DNA from: Laccaria trichodermophora | Taxonomy: Eukaryota > Basidiomycota > Agaricomycetes > Agaricales > Hydnangiaceae | DNA: 64,000 nt | Direction: 5' to 3' | Assembly: GCA_018417955.1 (NCBI GenBank) | Contig: JACTVC010000047.1 | Coordinates: forward strand, 102,613-166,612 | Part shown: piece after piece, positions 45,561-55,016 of the stretch | How the letters are laid out: every line of letters starts with the position of its first letter | Numbering within the stretch: the first letter of the stretch is position 1 | Program-made: the position numbers and the translations under genes | Notes under the pieces: generated by a model | Told to the model about the DNA's origin: nothing | Database searches by the model: none | Seen by the model: only the letters and a program-made list of their open reading frames with translations

Positions 45561-45600
45561 ACAGGGTCCAAAAGAAGCTAGGCTCCCGGTCTTGAGTCTT
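45485..45600. repeat. Inverted repeat able to form a long hairpin
   Basis: GGAGCCTAGCTTCTTTTGGAC at 45488 is matched by its reverse complement at about 45572-45592, separated by about 65 bases. Related direct copies of CTTCTTTTGGACTGTC precede it (45469) and follow in altered form (45530). Confidence 0.8.
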
Positions 45601-45714
45601 GCTCCTGGTATGAGCGTCAACTTTTTGGATGACGATATGTAAGTTGACCAAACGGTTTTACTGGACATGGGGTTAAAAGCAACCCCGACACACTCTTTAC
45701 CACTTGCCCTCTTC

Positions 45715-46494
45715 ATGGACAGTACCTCCGCCAGTCACTTTAGCTTCATCGCCGGTGTGCTCGGTTTTGTTGTAGCGACCACATCTGCCTCCGCCTGGTG
45801 CCGCGCCTGTTTTCCTAGTGTTCAGATGAAAATTCTGGATGACTTGCTCAGGGAGACCAGGCAAATCTACGAGCAGGCGGACGCCGAGAATTTATTTCCA
45901 TCCGCGATCTTTCGGGAGATATCCAAGTCAATGCTTGCTAGGTGCGTCGAGAAAGCGATATTGTTTTTTTTTTCTCAAATTGAATTGAGGCTAACTTGCA
46001 CATAAAGTATGGAACAACGCAGCCTCCCACTTCGCGAAGGCACCTATAACGCGACAACCGTCATTCATGAATTTCTTGCTCTTTTCAATGGACTTTCACT
46101 ACGCATCATGCAGCTGTCGTATCGTGTCAAGAAGCTCAGGGCTTGCTTGCATGTGAGATTTTTTTTCGACTCCCTTCCAAAACATAACTTCTGTTCATAG
46201 GCCACCAGCGAGGTGAAGCGGAGCAAAAGAATAAATGGATCCGCCGCCCCTTCGGATAATGAGGACGCAGCCGATACGTCTGTACTATTGCTGACGTCGA
46301 TAGATGCCTCCTTCGACCCCGAGTCTGTGCATTGTCCAAGTAATCAACAATTCGGTGGTAGCTCGAATCCCCGTCAGGGTCAGTCCGCCTCCTGCCCCAC
46401 CGCACCAAGCGAACTTGATAGCGCTGTGAGGGAAGATTTGGTTGGACCGAGAGATAGCCATCATCAAGGCAAGTACAATTCTCCGATCAAATGA
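45715..46494 (+). CDS. Small TM coiled-coil protein X5 (type II), intact
   Basis: Exons 45715-45941, 46008-46152 and 46201-46494 give 221 codons with no break. Exon 1 and exon 2 lengths (227 and 145 bp) are identical to X3 and X6. One TM helix (FSFIAGVLGFVVATTSASAW, about 9-28) follows a short polar N-terminus; then CFPSVQMKILDDLLRETRQI and, in exon 2, EFLALFNGLSLRIMQLSYRV, both amphipathic and likely coiled coil. The tail is Ser/Asp/Pro-rich. It lies about 180 bp from the stop of convergent K6. Family unknown to me; membrane location inferred from the TM segment. Confidence 0.75.
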
Positions 46495-46674
46495 CAAGAG
46501 TTTTAAAGACGCCATTTAGGCAATGTTGCGCCAAGCATAGGAGCGCCACTCAGCGCCTCAGAAGAGATACCGCTCTTCACACCGGTCGCTGCATCAGTCC
46601 AATGGGTATACTTGAGAAAGAGCGCCGGTCGCACAAGGATGTGAGCGAATTCGTGTAAATCACGTTAAAGCCAA

Positions 46675-48061
46675 CTACCAAGTCCGCAACTATAGAAAAG
46701 ATTAATTCGTGTCTAAAAGATAGAAAGCAGCACTCACGTCGTCGTTGAATAGATGTGTTATACTGTGTAACCCCTGTTTTGCCACCGCGATCGTATCGAG
46801 GACTACACGTTCCCCGACAGATTCATCAGGTTTGCGAAGTCTCCAACGAGCGGTTGAGGTACTTAGCCCGGCCTTGATTTTGCGCCATTTTTCAAGCGCC
46901 ATCTCAGAGCTAGGTCGTTTCATTGGATCGTGATTCATCATGAATCCGATAAGATCGGCGAGAAATTCTAATCCAAGGTATTTCTGGCAATGATCAGTTT
47001 GGCGAACCAATGATACCGACAGGAGTCCAAATACCTGGTAAAGGTCTTTGAAAAAAACGTTCCCAACAGTAAAGACATCGACCTTAAATGGATCGTATGG
47101 CTGGAGTTCCTTCAGCTCGGGGACGTCCGTATCGCGGCCACCCCAATCCAACACAAGGTGTGGTTGATCGGGGAGAAAGCGGTGTGATAAGCCGTAGTCA
47201 ATGAAATAATACCGCACAGGGTGATCTATACGTGCTAGAGGCGACACAGAGGTGATCCCATCAGGTGCGTAATTCTTAGCTTTGAAATGCCACCCCTGAG
47301 GATAAATGGGACGAGCATCAATCATATTATTCGCACCTGTGCAATCTCTATTCTTCATCAACTGAAGTAGACCCATCGCGAAAGCTCACTTACCCGTGGG
47401 CTATGTTATGAGAATGCATGAAAGTTAGACCCTATTGGCTATTAGGCTTGCAGCGGCACAACAGTTTGAGGCATCACGTACTTCAAGAATTTGAGACACA
47501 AAGTCCACAGCCTCCCCGATAAGCCCAAACTCGGGATCGTCAAAAGGTCGCAATAGAGGCATCACCAAATATTCGAAGTCGGGCGCTGAAGGATCTCGAA
47601 AAACGTAAAGAATGGGTACAGAGTGGTTGGTTGGCTTTTGCAATAACTGCGAGGAAAAGTATCTCGCGATTTCTGCTTCTATAGGTGTTCGATACACGGT
47701 CTTCAAGCATACCGTGACGCCATCCTTTGTTCTCTTGGCATCCATTACTTGTGGTATCTAGACAAAGAACAGTTGTCGAAAACTAAAAGCCAATCTGAAA
47801 ACATGAACGCACAGGTTGTTGCAATGAATCCTCGTACAGGAGAAATTCACCCTTTGCATTGAGCCAGGAGGGGACCCACCCCGGACGGTAACGAGGGCGT
47901 AATTGAAGACCCTTCTGAAGCAGGAAGTGATATCGATCGTGCCATATCCTCTCGAATCGATTGAGGGCGGGCGGGTAATAAGAATCAGGTTGAATTGGCT
48001 CGTAAGTCGGAATGGGATCCGGAGGTGGGCGTACAGTTGAGATTTCTTGCGTACCACGCAT
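46675..48061 (-). CDS. Agaricomycete kinase-like protein K6, best-preserved copy
   Basis: Exons about 48061-47815, 47760-47480, 47450-47395, 47350-47030, 46980-46735 and a short last exon. The N-lobe has GVTVCLKTVYRTPIEAEIA, with a Lys in the VAIK position, and YLVMPLLRPFDDPEF. The catalytic loop is MHSHNIAHGDCTGANNM after splicing: His-Gly-Asp in place of HRD, with the Asn five residues on. The DFG position reads YYFIDYGLS (Asp kept). No Gly-rich loop was recognised. PYDPFKVDVFTVGNVF and MMNHDPMKRPSSEMALEKW complete the C-lobe. This fits a large agaricomycete-expanded protein-kinase-like family. Substrate unknown; activity not assured. The stop at 46675 and one or two splice sites are tentative. 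Confidence 0.7.
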
Positions 48062-48266
48062 AGAAAACGAGGTAGTATGAAGTTATGATGGAGTTATGTT
48101 CAGTTTGAAACGACGAGAAACTGGTAGATGACGTAACAGACACGAGTTGAAATGATTGAAGCAGTCAGGCTGATGTGGGTCCCTCTACAGCTTTTAAATA
48201 AGCTCGCGCTCCCCCATCATGAATTCACTTCTTCTCTTCGCGACCACAAATACCCCAGAAGAAATT
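48062..48266. promoter_or_regulatory. Divergent promoter shared by K6 and X6
   Basis: 205 bp between the two start codons. TTTTAAATAA at about 48194 could serve X6 as a TATA-type element. The left half (GATGACGTAACAGACACGAG) contains a TGACGTAA CRE/AP-1-like site. The same region is recognisable around the insertion between K4 and X4. Confidence 0.5.
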
Positions 48267-49244
48267 ATGGATGGCAACGCTGCCAACAATTTCAACTTCG
48301 TGGCTGGCGTCTTTGGTTTTGTCGTCACAGTTGCGTCTGCTGCTCTCTGTTGTCGCGCCTATCTTCCGGGGACGCAGATGAAGATTTTAGATGAATTGCT
48401 GAAAGAGACTAGGTCCATATACGAGAAAGCCAATGCTGATAACCTATTTCCGTCCGACGATTTTCGAGAGGTTTCTTTGACAACGCTCACCAAGTATGTG
48501 GACTGAGTTCGACATGGCTGATTTTTGTGTAAAGAATCGAGGAATCTAGTGCTTTGCTTCGTGAAGGCACCTATAATGCGAGGACAACTTTCCAAGAATA
48601 CGTGGCTTTGTTTAAGGGGCTTTCGCGAAGCATCATACACCTCGCAGATTGTGTGAAGGACTTGCGGGCCTGCTTGACTGTAAGAATTTCTGAAGACTTC
48701 CTGGGTCAGAAGCAAATAATGCCATACCTAGTCCACGAGCGAGAGAGAGCGCCGACAAAGACAAGTGGGGGGAACGGGGCACTCTGCGAATAATTTATCA
48801 ATGTCCTCGTTGACATCGATCGATTATACCGTCAATACGGAACATAGCTCGAGGGCTCAACAAATGGGTCACAGCTCAATTAGAAATCCTACCTCCTGCT
48901 CGCCTGCCTTAAATGAACCACTTGATTCTTTGAGGGAAGGTTTGGTGCGACTGGGCGAGGTCCACTCTGAAGGTAGCCTGGTTCTATCTTGCCAACTTAA
49001 CGGTCACTAACTAATGTTTGTCGTAGACGTCGACCGAGATGATACCTCGGGCATAAGAATAAGCTCAGGCGCTCCAGAAACAATCAATAACCTTGATCGG
49101 CCGCCTACGCTGGTTGAAGAAAAAACCCAGAGTATCTTTTGCAAAATGCTGGACCGATTGAGGGGATGGATGCGTGCCCTTCCTGATAAAGGTACTCCGG
49201 ATACATCTGCGCAAGACTACGACATTTCTGGGCTGCCAGTATGA
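48267..49244 (+). CDS. Small TM coiled-coil protein X6 (type I), longest intact copy
   Basis: Exons 48267-48493, 48535-48679, 48732-48972 and 49027-49244 sum to 276 codons. Exons 1 and 2 have the same lengths as in X3 and X5. The TM helix is NFVAGVFGFVVTVASAALCC. Next come YLPGTQMKILDELLKETRSI, EEKTQSIFCKMLDRLRGWMR near the end, and charged linkers. A fourth exon absent from type II copies extends the tail. The start at 48267 is chosen because it aligns with the other family members; an ATG at 48219 is in frame and possible. It is the only intact type I copy and may be closest to the ancestral form. Confidence 0.72.
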
Positions 49245-50528
49245 CCTTGAACAAGCGCTTGATGCGTTCCCTCAACGTACCCCACACTGCACAACCCGCC
49301 GACAAGGCGAACCAGACACATCCTGGCGTACTCCCCATTTTTTTCGGCCCTTTCGTCTACATGCACGATCGCAATCTAACAGTGGATCCGGAGACTTTGG
49401 CAGAGTCGAGGGTTGAACGTTGAAACTCCTCGCCTTCCCATGTATCTTGCGTGTACAGTGTTCAGAATTTGATACCATCGCCTTTACAACCATGAATATT
49501 TTATTTTCGAAAGAAAATCAGGTCGGTCAGTCTTTTGACTAGTCGCCAAGTAGGCTGTTTTTAGCTTATCGATCATGTGGTATGAAAAGCAAATTATTTC
49601 CTGTGTACGTCTCAAGAACTTTTTTTTTTGTTTCTCCGCGATGCACATGCGGTTTTGCTTCTGTGATATATTCGAAGCATGTTCAGTTGATCGAATGCTT
49701 GGATCGGATGCTTGGCCAGTATTCGAAGTTCGGGAATCATCAAGGTTTTATGGATTTCATTGATACATGAGGCTAAGGAAATTCGACAACAACCAACCTG
49801 GACGCTGTGAATTTGACGGACGTGTCTTGCTGAGGGCTCCATCCGATCCCGCAGCACGCGTCGCTGGGCGTGATGTTTGTGTTTGTGTAGTTTAATTGTT
49901 TTACTCGTGGGCGCGTGCTACTGCAGTCGAGGATACGCCAAAGATCTAGAAATTCACGTCTTCCTTTTTCTTTGCTTATGTCGGCGTGAAGATGTTATGT
50001 CGGCGTGAAGATGTTATGGACGGGCCATTATGCTGCGCGTTAAGGAAGGTCTGCACCTAAGATTGCCAGGCATAGACATACATACTTGGTTGTCCGAGTC
50101 TGGAGGCGGGTGTATTGGATATATCGACAGAAAATGCGGTGCCAATGATATCCATCATAGCAAGGAAGCCACTTGGCGCTACGCGTGCTGGATAAAAGTT
50201 TGTGAATATGGATGCAGGATAAGTATGCAACTCACTTTTTAGGAGAACAAGTTTTGATACGAGCACCGCTGATATATCAGTCGTGTCTTGACTTTGTGTT
50301 CCACCAAGTGAACCTATTCAACATTAACCGTCAACTGAACATATATCCACGCATCATCATCCACCTCATTCTGCATCACCGCTCCCCCCTCCCCTTTGCG
50401 CGTGAAACCAAAGTTCCACTCTGGAAGCATCAGAACCGATACTTCAAGCGTGGGCAGGTTGTTAAGATGAGTTTGGCACCGCGGACGCCCTGCATATTGA
50501 AGTAGTTCGGGGTAGGCGCAGACTGAAT
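49245..50528. other. Spacer, no gene supported
   Basis: Contains a 60-codon plus frame from 49241 with LPIFFGPFVYMHDR that could be an alternative last exon of X6, and a doubled 20 bp unit (ATGTCGGCGTGAAGATGTT at 49978-50018). No other family or mobile-element end was recognised. Confidence 0.4.
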
Positions 50529-51390
50529 CTAGGGAGTCTGGTGGTAGGTTCTATGATCAAAGTTTGGCTGCAGGCAAAACGCGTTGGGAAAGAGAAAGAG
50601 CCGTAAGTGCGTTCCTGGAGATGGCATTGGTGAGTAATTTTTCTGTGAAATTAAGAGATATAGTACTGCACATGTAGGATCTGGCACAATCCGAAGGTAT
50701 TCAACATTAGGTATCTCCGCATCCACGCAGGCAGCGATAAACCCTACCTCCTGGAAATATTTCAAGGCCCGCCGAAGCCGAGAGGGCCAACTCTCTTACG
50801 ATGGTTACGATGGCTGCGCTAGTATAGCGTTATCAGGTTTCATAACGTCTCCTCGTAACGCAGCCAAAACTTCTAAAGAATCTGCGTTATAATTGAGGAC
50901 CGCAGGTAAGACTCGGTCAACTCTTTAAGAAGCTCAACACGTTGATTGGGCTGAAATATGTATGGGTGAAATTGTTCACAGATAAAATTACGTCGCTGGA
51001 TGATCCACACCTGCACCGCATCACCGGAGAAGGAGGGTTTCCCGTCCAACATACTCAGATAGATTGCGAAGGTTAACGCAGAAGTGGAGGGCATGCTTGA
51101 GGTGGGAGACGTCGCCTGCATGAAGGCTCGTTTGTGCAGGCAGGGTTAGAGAAAGGGTGGTAATGTGGGACGCGAGGTGGGGTCCGCGGGTGACGATGGC
51201 ACACCATGACATGAGTGGTCGTCGAGAGGGTGTCAACGGAGGTGTATAGTATACAAGATAGCATGCGTTCGGCTTCAGCGCAGAAGGACCGGTAAACATA
51301 GAAAAAAGCGTGGAAATCAGATTTATATAGCATGGGACAGGTGCAAAACGAAGAGCAAATCTCGGTTGGGAAGGTCATCGACCCGTCGAT
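50529..51390 (-). pseudogene. F-box-like pseudogene F4, inverted and diverged
   Basis: Distant relative of F1-F3 on the opposite strand: MTFPTEICSSFCTCPMLYKS, FCAEAERMLSCILYTSV, TLSLTLPAQTSLHAGDVSHL, then GFIAACVDAEIPNVEYLRIV. Frames change between these segments and the C-terminus is missing. Confidence 0.75.
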
Positions 51391-51577
51391 CAAGCTTTCA
51401 AAATTTCAAGCTCAAGGCGGGCATTTAGTTTGGAGGTGAAAGTTTTTGACTTGATGTGAACTTGAGGTGAACGATGTCGGGGTGAAATGCTCTAGTAATT
51501 ACATAAGCATAGCGAACTTCGTCATCCAAAAATACTCCAACGGTGTCGAGCAGCTTGCAATTGATCTCCGTCTTGTG

Positions 51578-52156
51578 ATGGAAACAAACCTGCCTGATAC
51601 ACCTGTATGCCGGAAGCGTAATATCCGCGACAATACCTTGGACGACGCGCAGCTGAAAACGCGGTGCCCACTCGACAATGGGCGACACGATTGCAATCAC
51701 ATCTCCGCATGTTTCCCTGCCAATCAGCTCGACAGCCTACCCCTAGAACTTATCATCGAGGTTCTGCTGCAGGTGGACATTCCTTCGCTGACTCGCTTTC
51801 GTGGCCTCAACCGCCGCACAATGCAGCTTATCAACTCTGTCCGCCAATACACCGCAATGATTGAGCATTGCCCTAACATCATCCGCGCCATTGTCAGCAT
51901 ACAGGCGGACGCGTTTGACTGTAGTACACTATACAGAACGCTTTGCACAAGCCGATGTTCCACGTGCAATCACTTTGGTGACTATCTCTATCTCATAGAC
52001 TGTCGCCGGGTCTGTTACTTCTGTTTCACTGAGCTGCCGGAATACTTCCCCCTCACAAGTCATGCAGCATCCAGGCTCTTCACCCTCAATGCAAAGCCAC
52101 AGAGCAATCATCACGGCACTGACATCGTTATGATATACCCTTATCTAATCCTGTAA
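51578..52156 (+). CDS. F-box protein with Cys-rich motif, ascomycete-like
   Basis: About 192 residues from the ATG at 51578; an upstream GTG frame adds 37 residues with no support. The F-box is LDSLPLELIIEVLLQVDIPS followed by LTRFRGLNRRTMQLINSV. A Cys-rich section follows: CTSRCSTCNHFGDYLYLIDC, RRVCYFCF, which may bind zinc. It closes with EYFPLTSHAASRLF. I know this arrangement mainly from ascomycete F-box proteins, where it is longer. Here the frame ends soon after and a satellite-like repeat starts, so it may be truncated. No intron is needed. Confidence 0.7.
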   Translation: METNLPDTPVCRKRNIRDNTLDDAQLKTRCPLDNGRHDCNHISACFPANQLDSLPLELIIEVLLQVDIPSLTRFRGLNRRTMQLINSVRQYTAMIEHCPNIIRAIVSIQADAFDCSTLYRTLCTSRCSTCNHFGDYLYLIDCRRVCYFCFTELPEYFPLTSHAASRLFTLNAKPQSNHHGTDIVMIYPYLIL

Positions 52157-52199
52157 GGTATGTATTTGGCCCAAAAAGCCCAAGAATGACAGTCTGCAT

Positions 52200-53450
52200 T
52201 GGATAAGTTTATATGTTAGGGTGACCGTTTTTGAAGGCTCAATCAATGAAATCCCGATGAAGAATGTCGGACGGCATAATTTGGGTTTTTCCATGCCATT
52301 CTTCACCAAAATAGAAATACGCAACTTCGGGTGAAAAACCTTACAGAGCAGGGCATCAATGGTGACTTTCACAACCTACAAAATTTTGGCAAGCTATGCT
52401 AACAATTGTAAAGTTTGCAGCTGAATGTCAAACAGCATATTTGTGTTTCCCGACGGTAATACCTTACCAAAAGTAAAATCCTCAGCTTTAACTGAAAACC
52501 TTTACAAGGGAGGATATGGATTATGACCTTCACAATGAACAGAATTATGAAATGTTTATGCCATGACCAAAATATTTACAGCTGAATATCATGCAGCATA
52601 TTCCAGACAAGTCTTCATCAAAATAGAAAGACCTAACTTTGGGTGAAAAAGTTTACAGAGCAGGGCAAGAATGACGACGTTTGACAGCCTGTAAAATTAT
52701 GGCAAGCCATGCTAACGATCGTAAAATTTGCAGCTGAATGTCAAACAGCATATCTGTGGTTCCCGACGATAATACCTTACCAAAAGGAAAATCCTCAGCT
52801 TCAACTGAAAACCTTTACAAGGGAGGATATGGATTATGACTTTCACAATGAACGTAGTTATGACATTTTCGTGCCGTGACCAAAATCTTTACAGCTGAAT
52901 ATCATGCGGCATATTCTGGACAAGTCTTCATCAAAATAGGGATACCTAACTTCGGGTGAAAAAGGTTAGAGAGCAGGGCAAGAATGATGTCGTTTGACAG
53001 CCTGCAAAATTATGGCAAGCTATGCTAACAATCGTGAAGTTTGCAGCTGAATGTCAAACAGCATATTTGTGGCCCCAGACGATAATACCTTACCAAAAGG
53101 TAAATCCCCAGATGCAACTAAAAACATTTACAAGGGAAGATGTGATCTATGATGTTCACAATTGACGTAATTATGAGATGTTCGTGCCATGACCAGAATA
53201 TCTACGCCAAATATCATACAGCATATTTCAGGTATCTCATGACATTTCTTCACCTACGGAGTAAACCCCTTCATCTGGGAAAGGCATTACAGAGGAAGTC
53301 ACAGATGGCAGCCGGCGAAATTATGAGAAGCTAAGATGGCTGCTGTAGTCTTTGCAGCCAGATGACAAACAGCATATCTGTGGTTATCTATGATAATTCT
53401 TTACCAAAAGGGAAATCCCGAGTGACACGCAAAATTGTGGCACACCAGTA
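52200..53450 (+). repeat. Tandem repeat of about 310 bp, four copies
   Basis: TTACAGAGCAGGGCA recurs near 52342, 52652, 52964 and, diverged, 53287. Each unit includes GTTTGCAGCTGAATGTCAAA, ACCTTACCAAAAG, TTTACAAGGGAGGATATGGA and TTTACAGCTGAATATCATGC. The two GCAGCTGAAT halves in each unit suggest an older half-length duplication. No coding frame. Confidence 0.85.
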
Positions 53451-53591
53451 TATTCTAGTATACAATCAAGCTTTTAGATGACAATCACTGAGTACAGATT
53501 AGAAGAGAAGACTGGTAGACGGGTAGACATGGAGGGGTCACGAAATCATGGGAATCATGGATATGACCATGGAAACCCGAAAGACAACCTG

Positions 53592-55016
53592 CTAAGTAGT
53601 GGAAATCTCAGCAGCCAGAGCACGGCGGCGTCGTTCATGGATCTTGTCCAGCGGGGATCCTTTTGTAACCATACGCTTTGCAGATGAATATGTTGGAAAG
53701 ACTTGTCTACACAGAAAAATGGTGAGAGATATAGCGTTATGAAAGCGCAAACTCACCGGTTCCACCAAACATAAAGGTCGTGGACCTCTTGAGTTTCATG
53801 GGGGTCTTCAAGTAGGTCGAGGATAGAGGTGTAAAACTTCTCAGAGTCGGTAACAGTATCCGTGCGGGAAAATATCGGCGAGGAACTAAGGGAAAACCGA
53901 ACCTGATATCACAGTAAGTCCATTGTTCATTGCAAGAATGGTTGCCCACCTGAGTAGCAATGTATGCAATAGATCCAGCCGTAACACATGTCATCCCGTG
54001 GAGCCTTGCATTTCCTGATCTAGTGGCCTTAGGCTCCTTGTCAACAGAACTTGGCGATGTGAAGACGTGCTTAAAAGCCTGAGACATTCATGCTAAAATT
54101 ACTGCAAGTCAAAAGAGTTATCAAAGTTACTCACACAAACCAAGATAATGCTGCGAAGAAGGCCATTCCATGGGTCTTCTGGGTCATATGTATAGCCGGC
54201 GTAGAGAAAGATGGGCCACTGGTCACCGCTAATGACCAGTTCTCCACTTCGAAGTTTCTCTTTTGTTCTAGACAAACCATATTAACTACACCTGTGTGTC
54301 AGAAGAAAACGACTCACTCCTGGTCAGCCCAATTTAAATTGCTTGGACAGAGAAGAGCTCCTGTACGCTCGTGATTGAAACCGCGATCATGCTTGATATT
54401 CCGTGATAGGGGTGGTTGGAGTGCTTGACCTTTGGGGGTGATCCAGTCCAGAACGGCACCTTTCAAACTTTTGGTGTCATCACCGCGAGCTCCAGACATA
54501 CCTTTCCGAAGCTGTCCAAATAAAGATAAACAACTCTACAGGCAGGACAAGAAGCGACGTACAAGTTCAGCTATGATCAAGAGTTCCTCATCGGTGCCAG
54601 TCAAAAGGCGTTCTTCAAGGCCAGGAACAGATTGCAGGAGGGTCAGATAGACCTTATGCTCCCGCCTTTCCCTGGTCAATATTCAGTCGCGGATGCGAAA
54701 AAAGAGTGGAGGGGGACAAGATCTACTCAGCGGTAAAAGATTCATCTGTCCTATCAGCCAGCTCAACCATACGCAAGACTCCATTGGTTAACAAGGCATG
54801 GATATTGCATAAAGCGTGAACTGTGCGTCCAAAATGCCGACCATAGTGTACCAAAGGATCAGCGACAGAGCTGAAGGCATTAAGTAGCAACTTCAGTAAG
54901 AGACTCGGATCAACAAGATTTCGATTCTCACGGTTTCTTTCGAGGGCCCAACTCAAGGGCATTTTGGCGTTGAACGTTGGTCGACGTCGTGTCCTGAGAC
55001 ATGAGGAATAAACCAT
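53592..55016 (-). CDS. DUF6698-like agaricomycete protein of unknown function
   Basis: Exons on the minus strand, about 55016-54722, 54665-54545, 54515-54330, 54270-54110, 54085-53955, 53900-53757 and 53709-53592. Motifs in order: SSVADPLVHYGRHFGRTVHA, EERLLTGTDEELLIIAEL, GARGDDTKSLKGAVLDWITP, NIKHDRGFNHERTGALLCPS, SGDQWPIFLYAGYTYDPEDP, FKHVFTSPSSVDKEPKATRS and VHDLYVWWNRQVFP. This order matches a family I know from mushroom genomes, often in transposon-rich regions. The gene reads through without a frameshift. The start at 55016 is the first ATG in frame. Function unknown. Confidence 0.72.

Noticed and set aside
49241..49423. 60-codon gene after X6
   Set aside because: More likely an alternative last exon or 3' flank of X6; too short and without motif to call separately.
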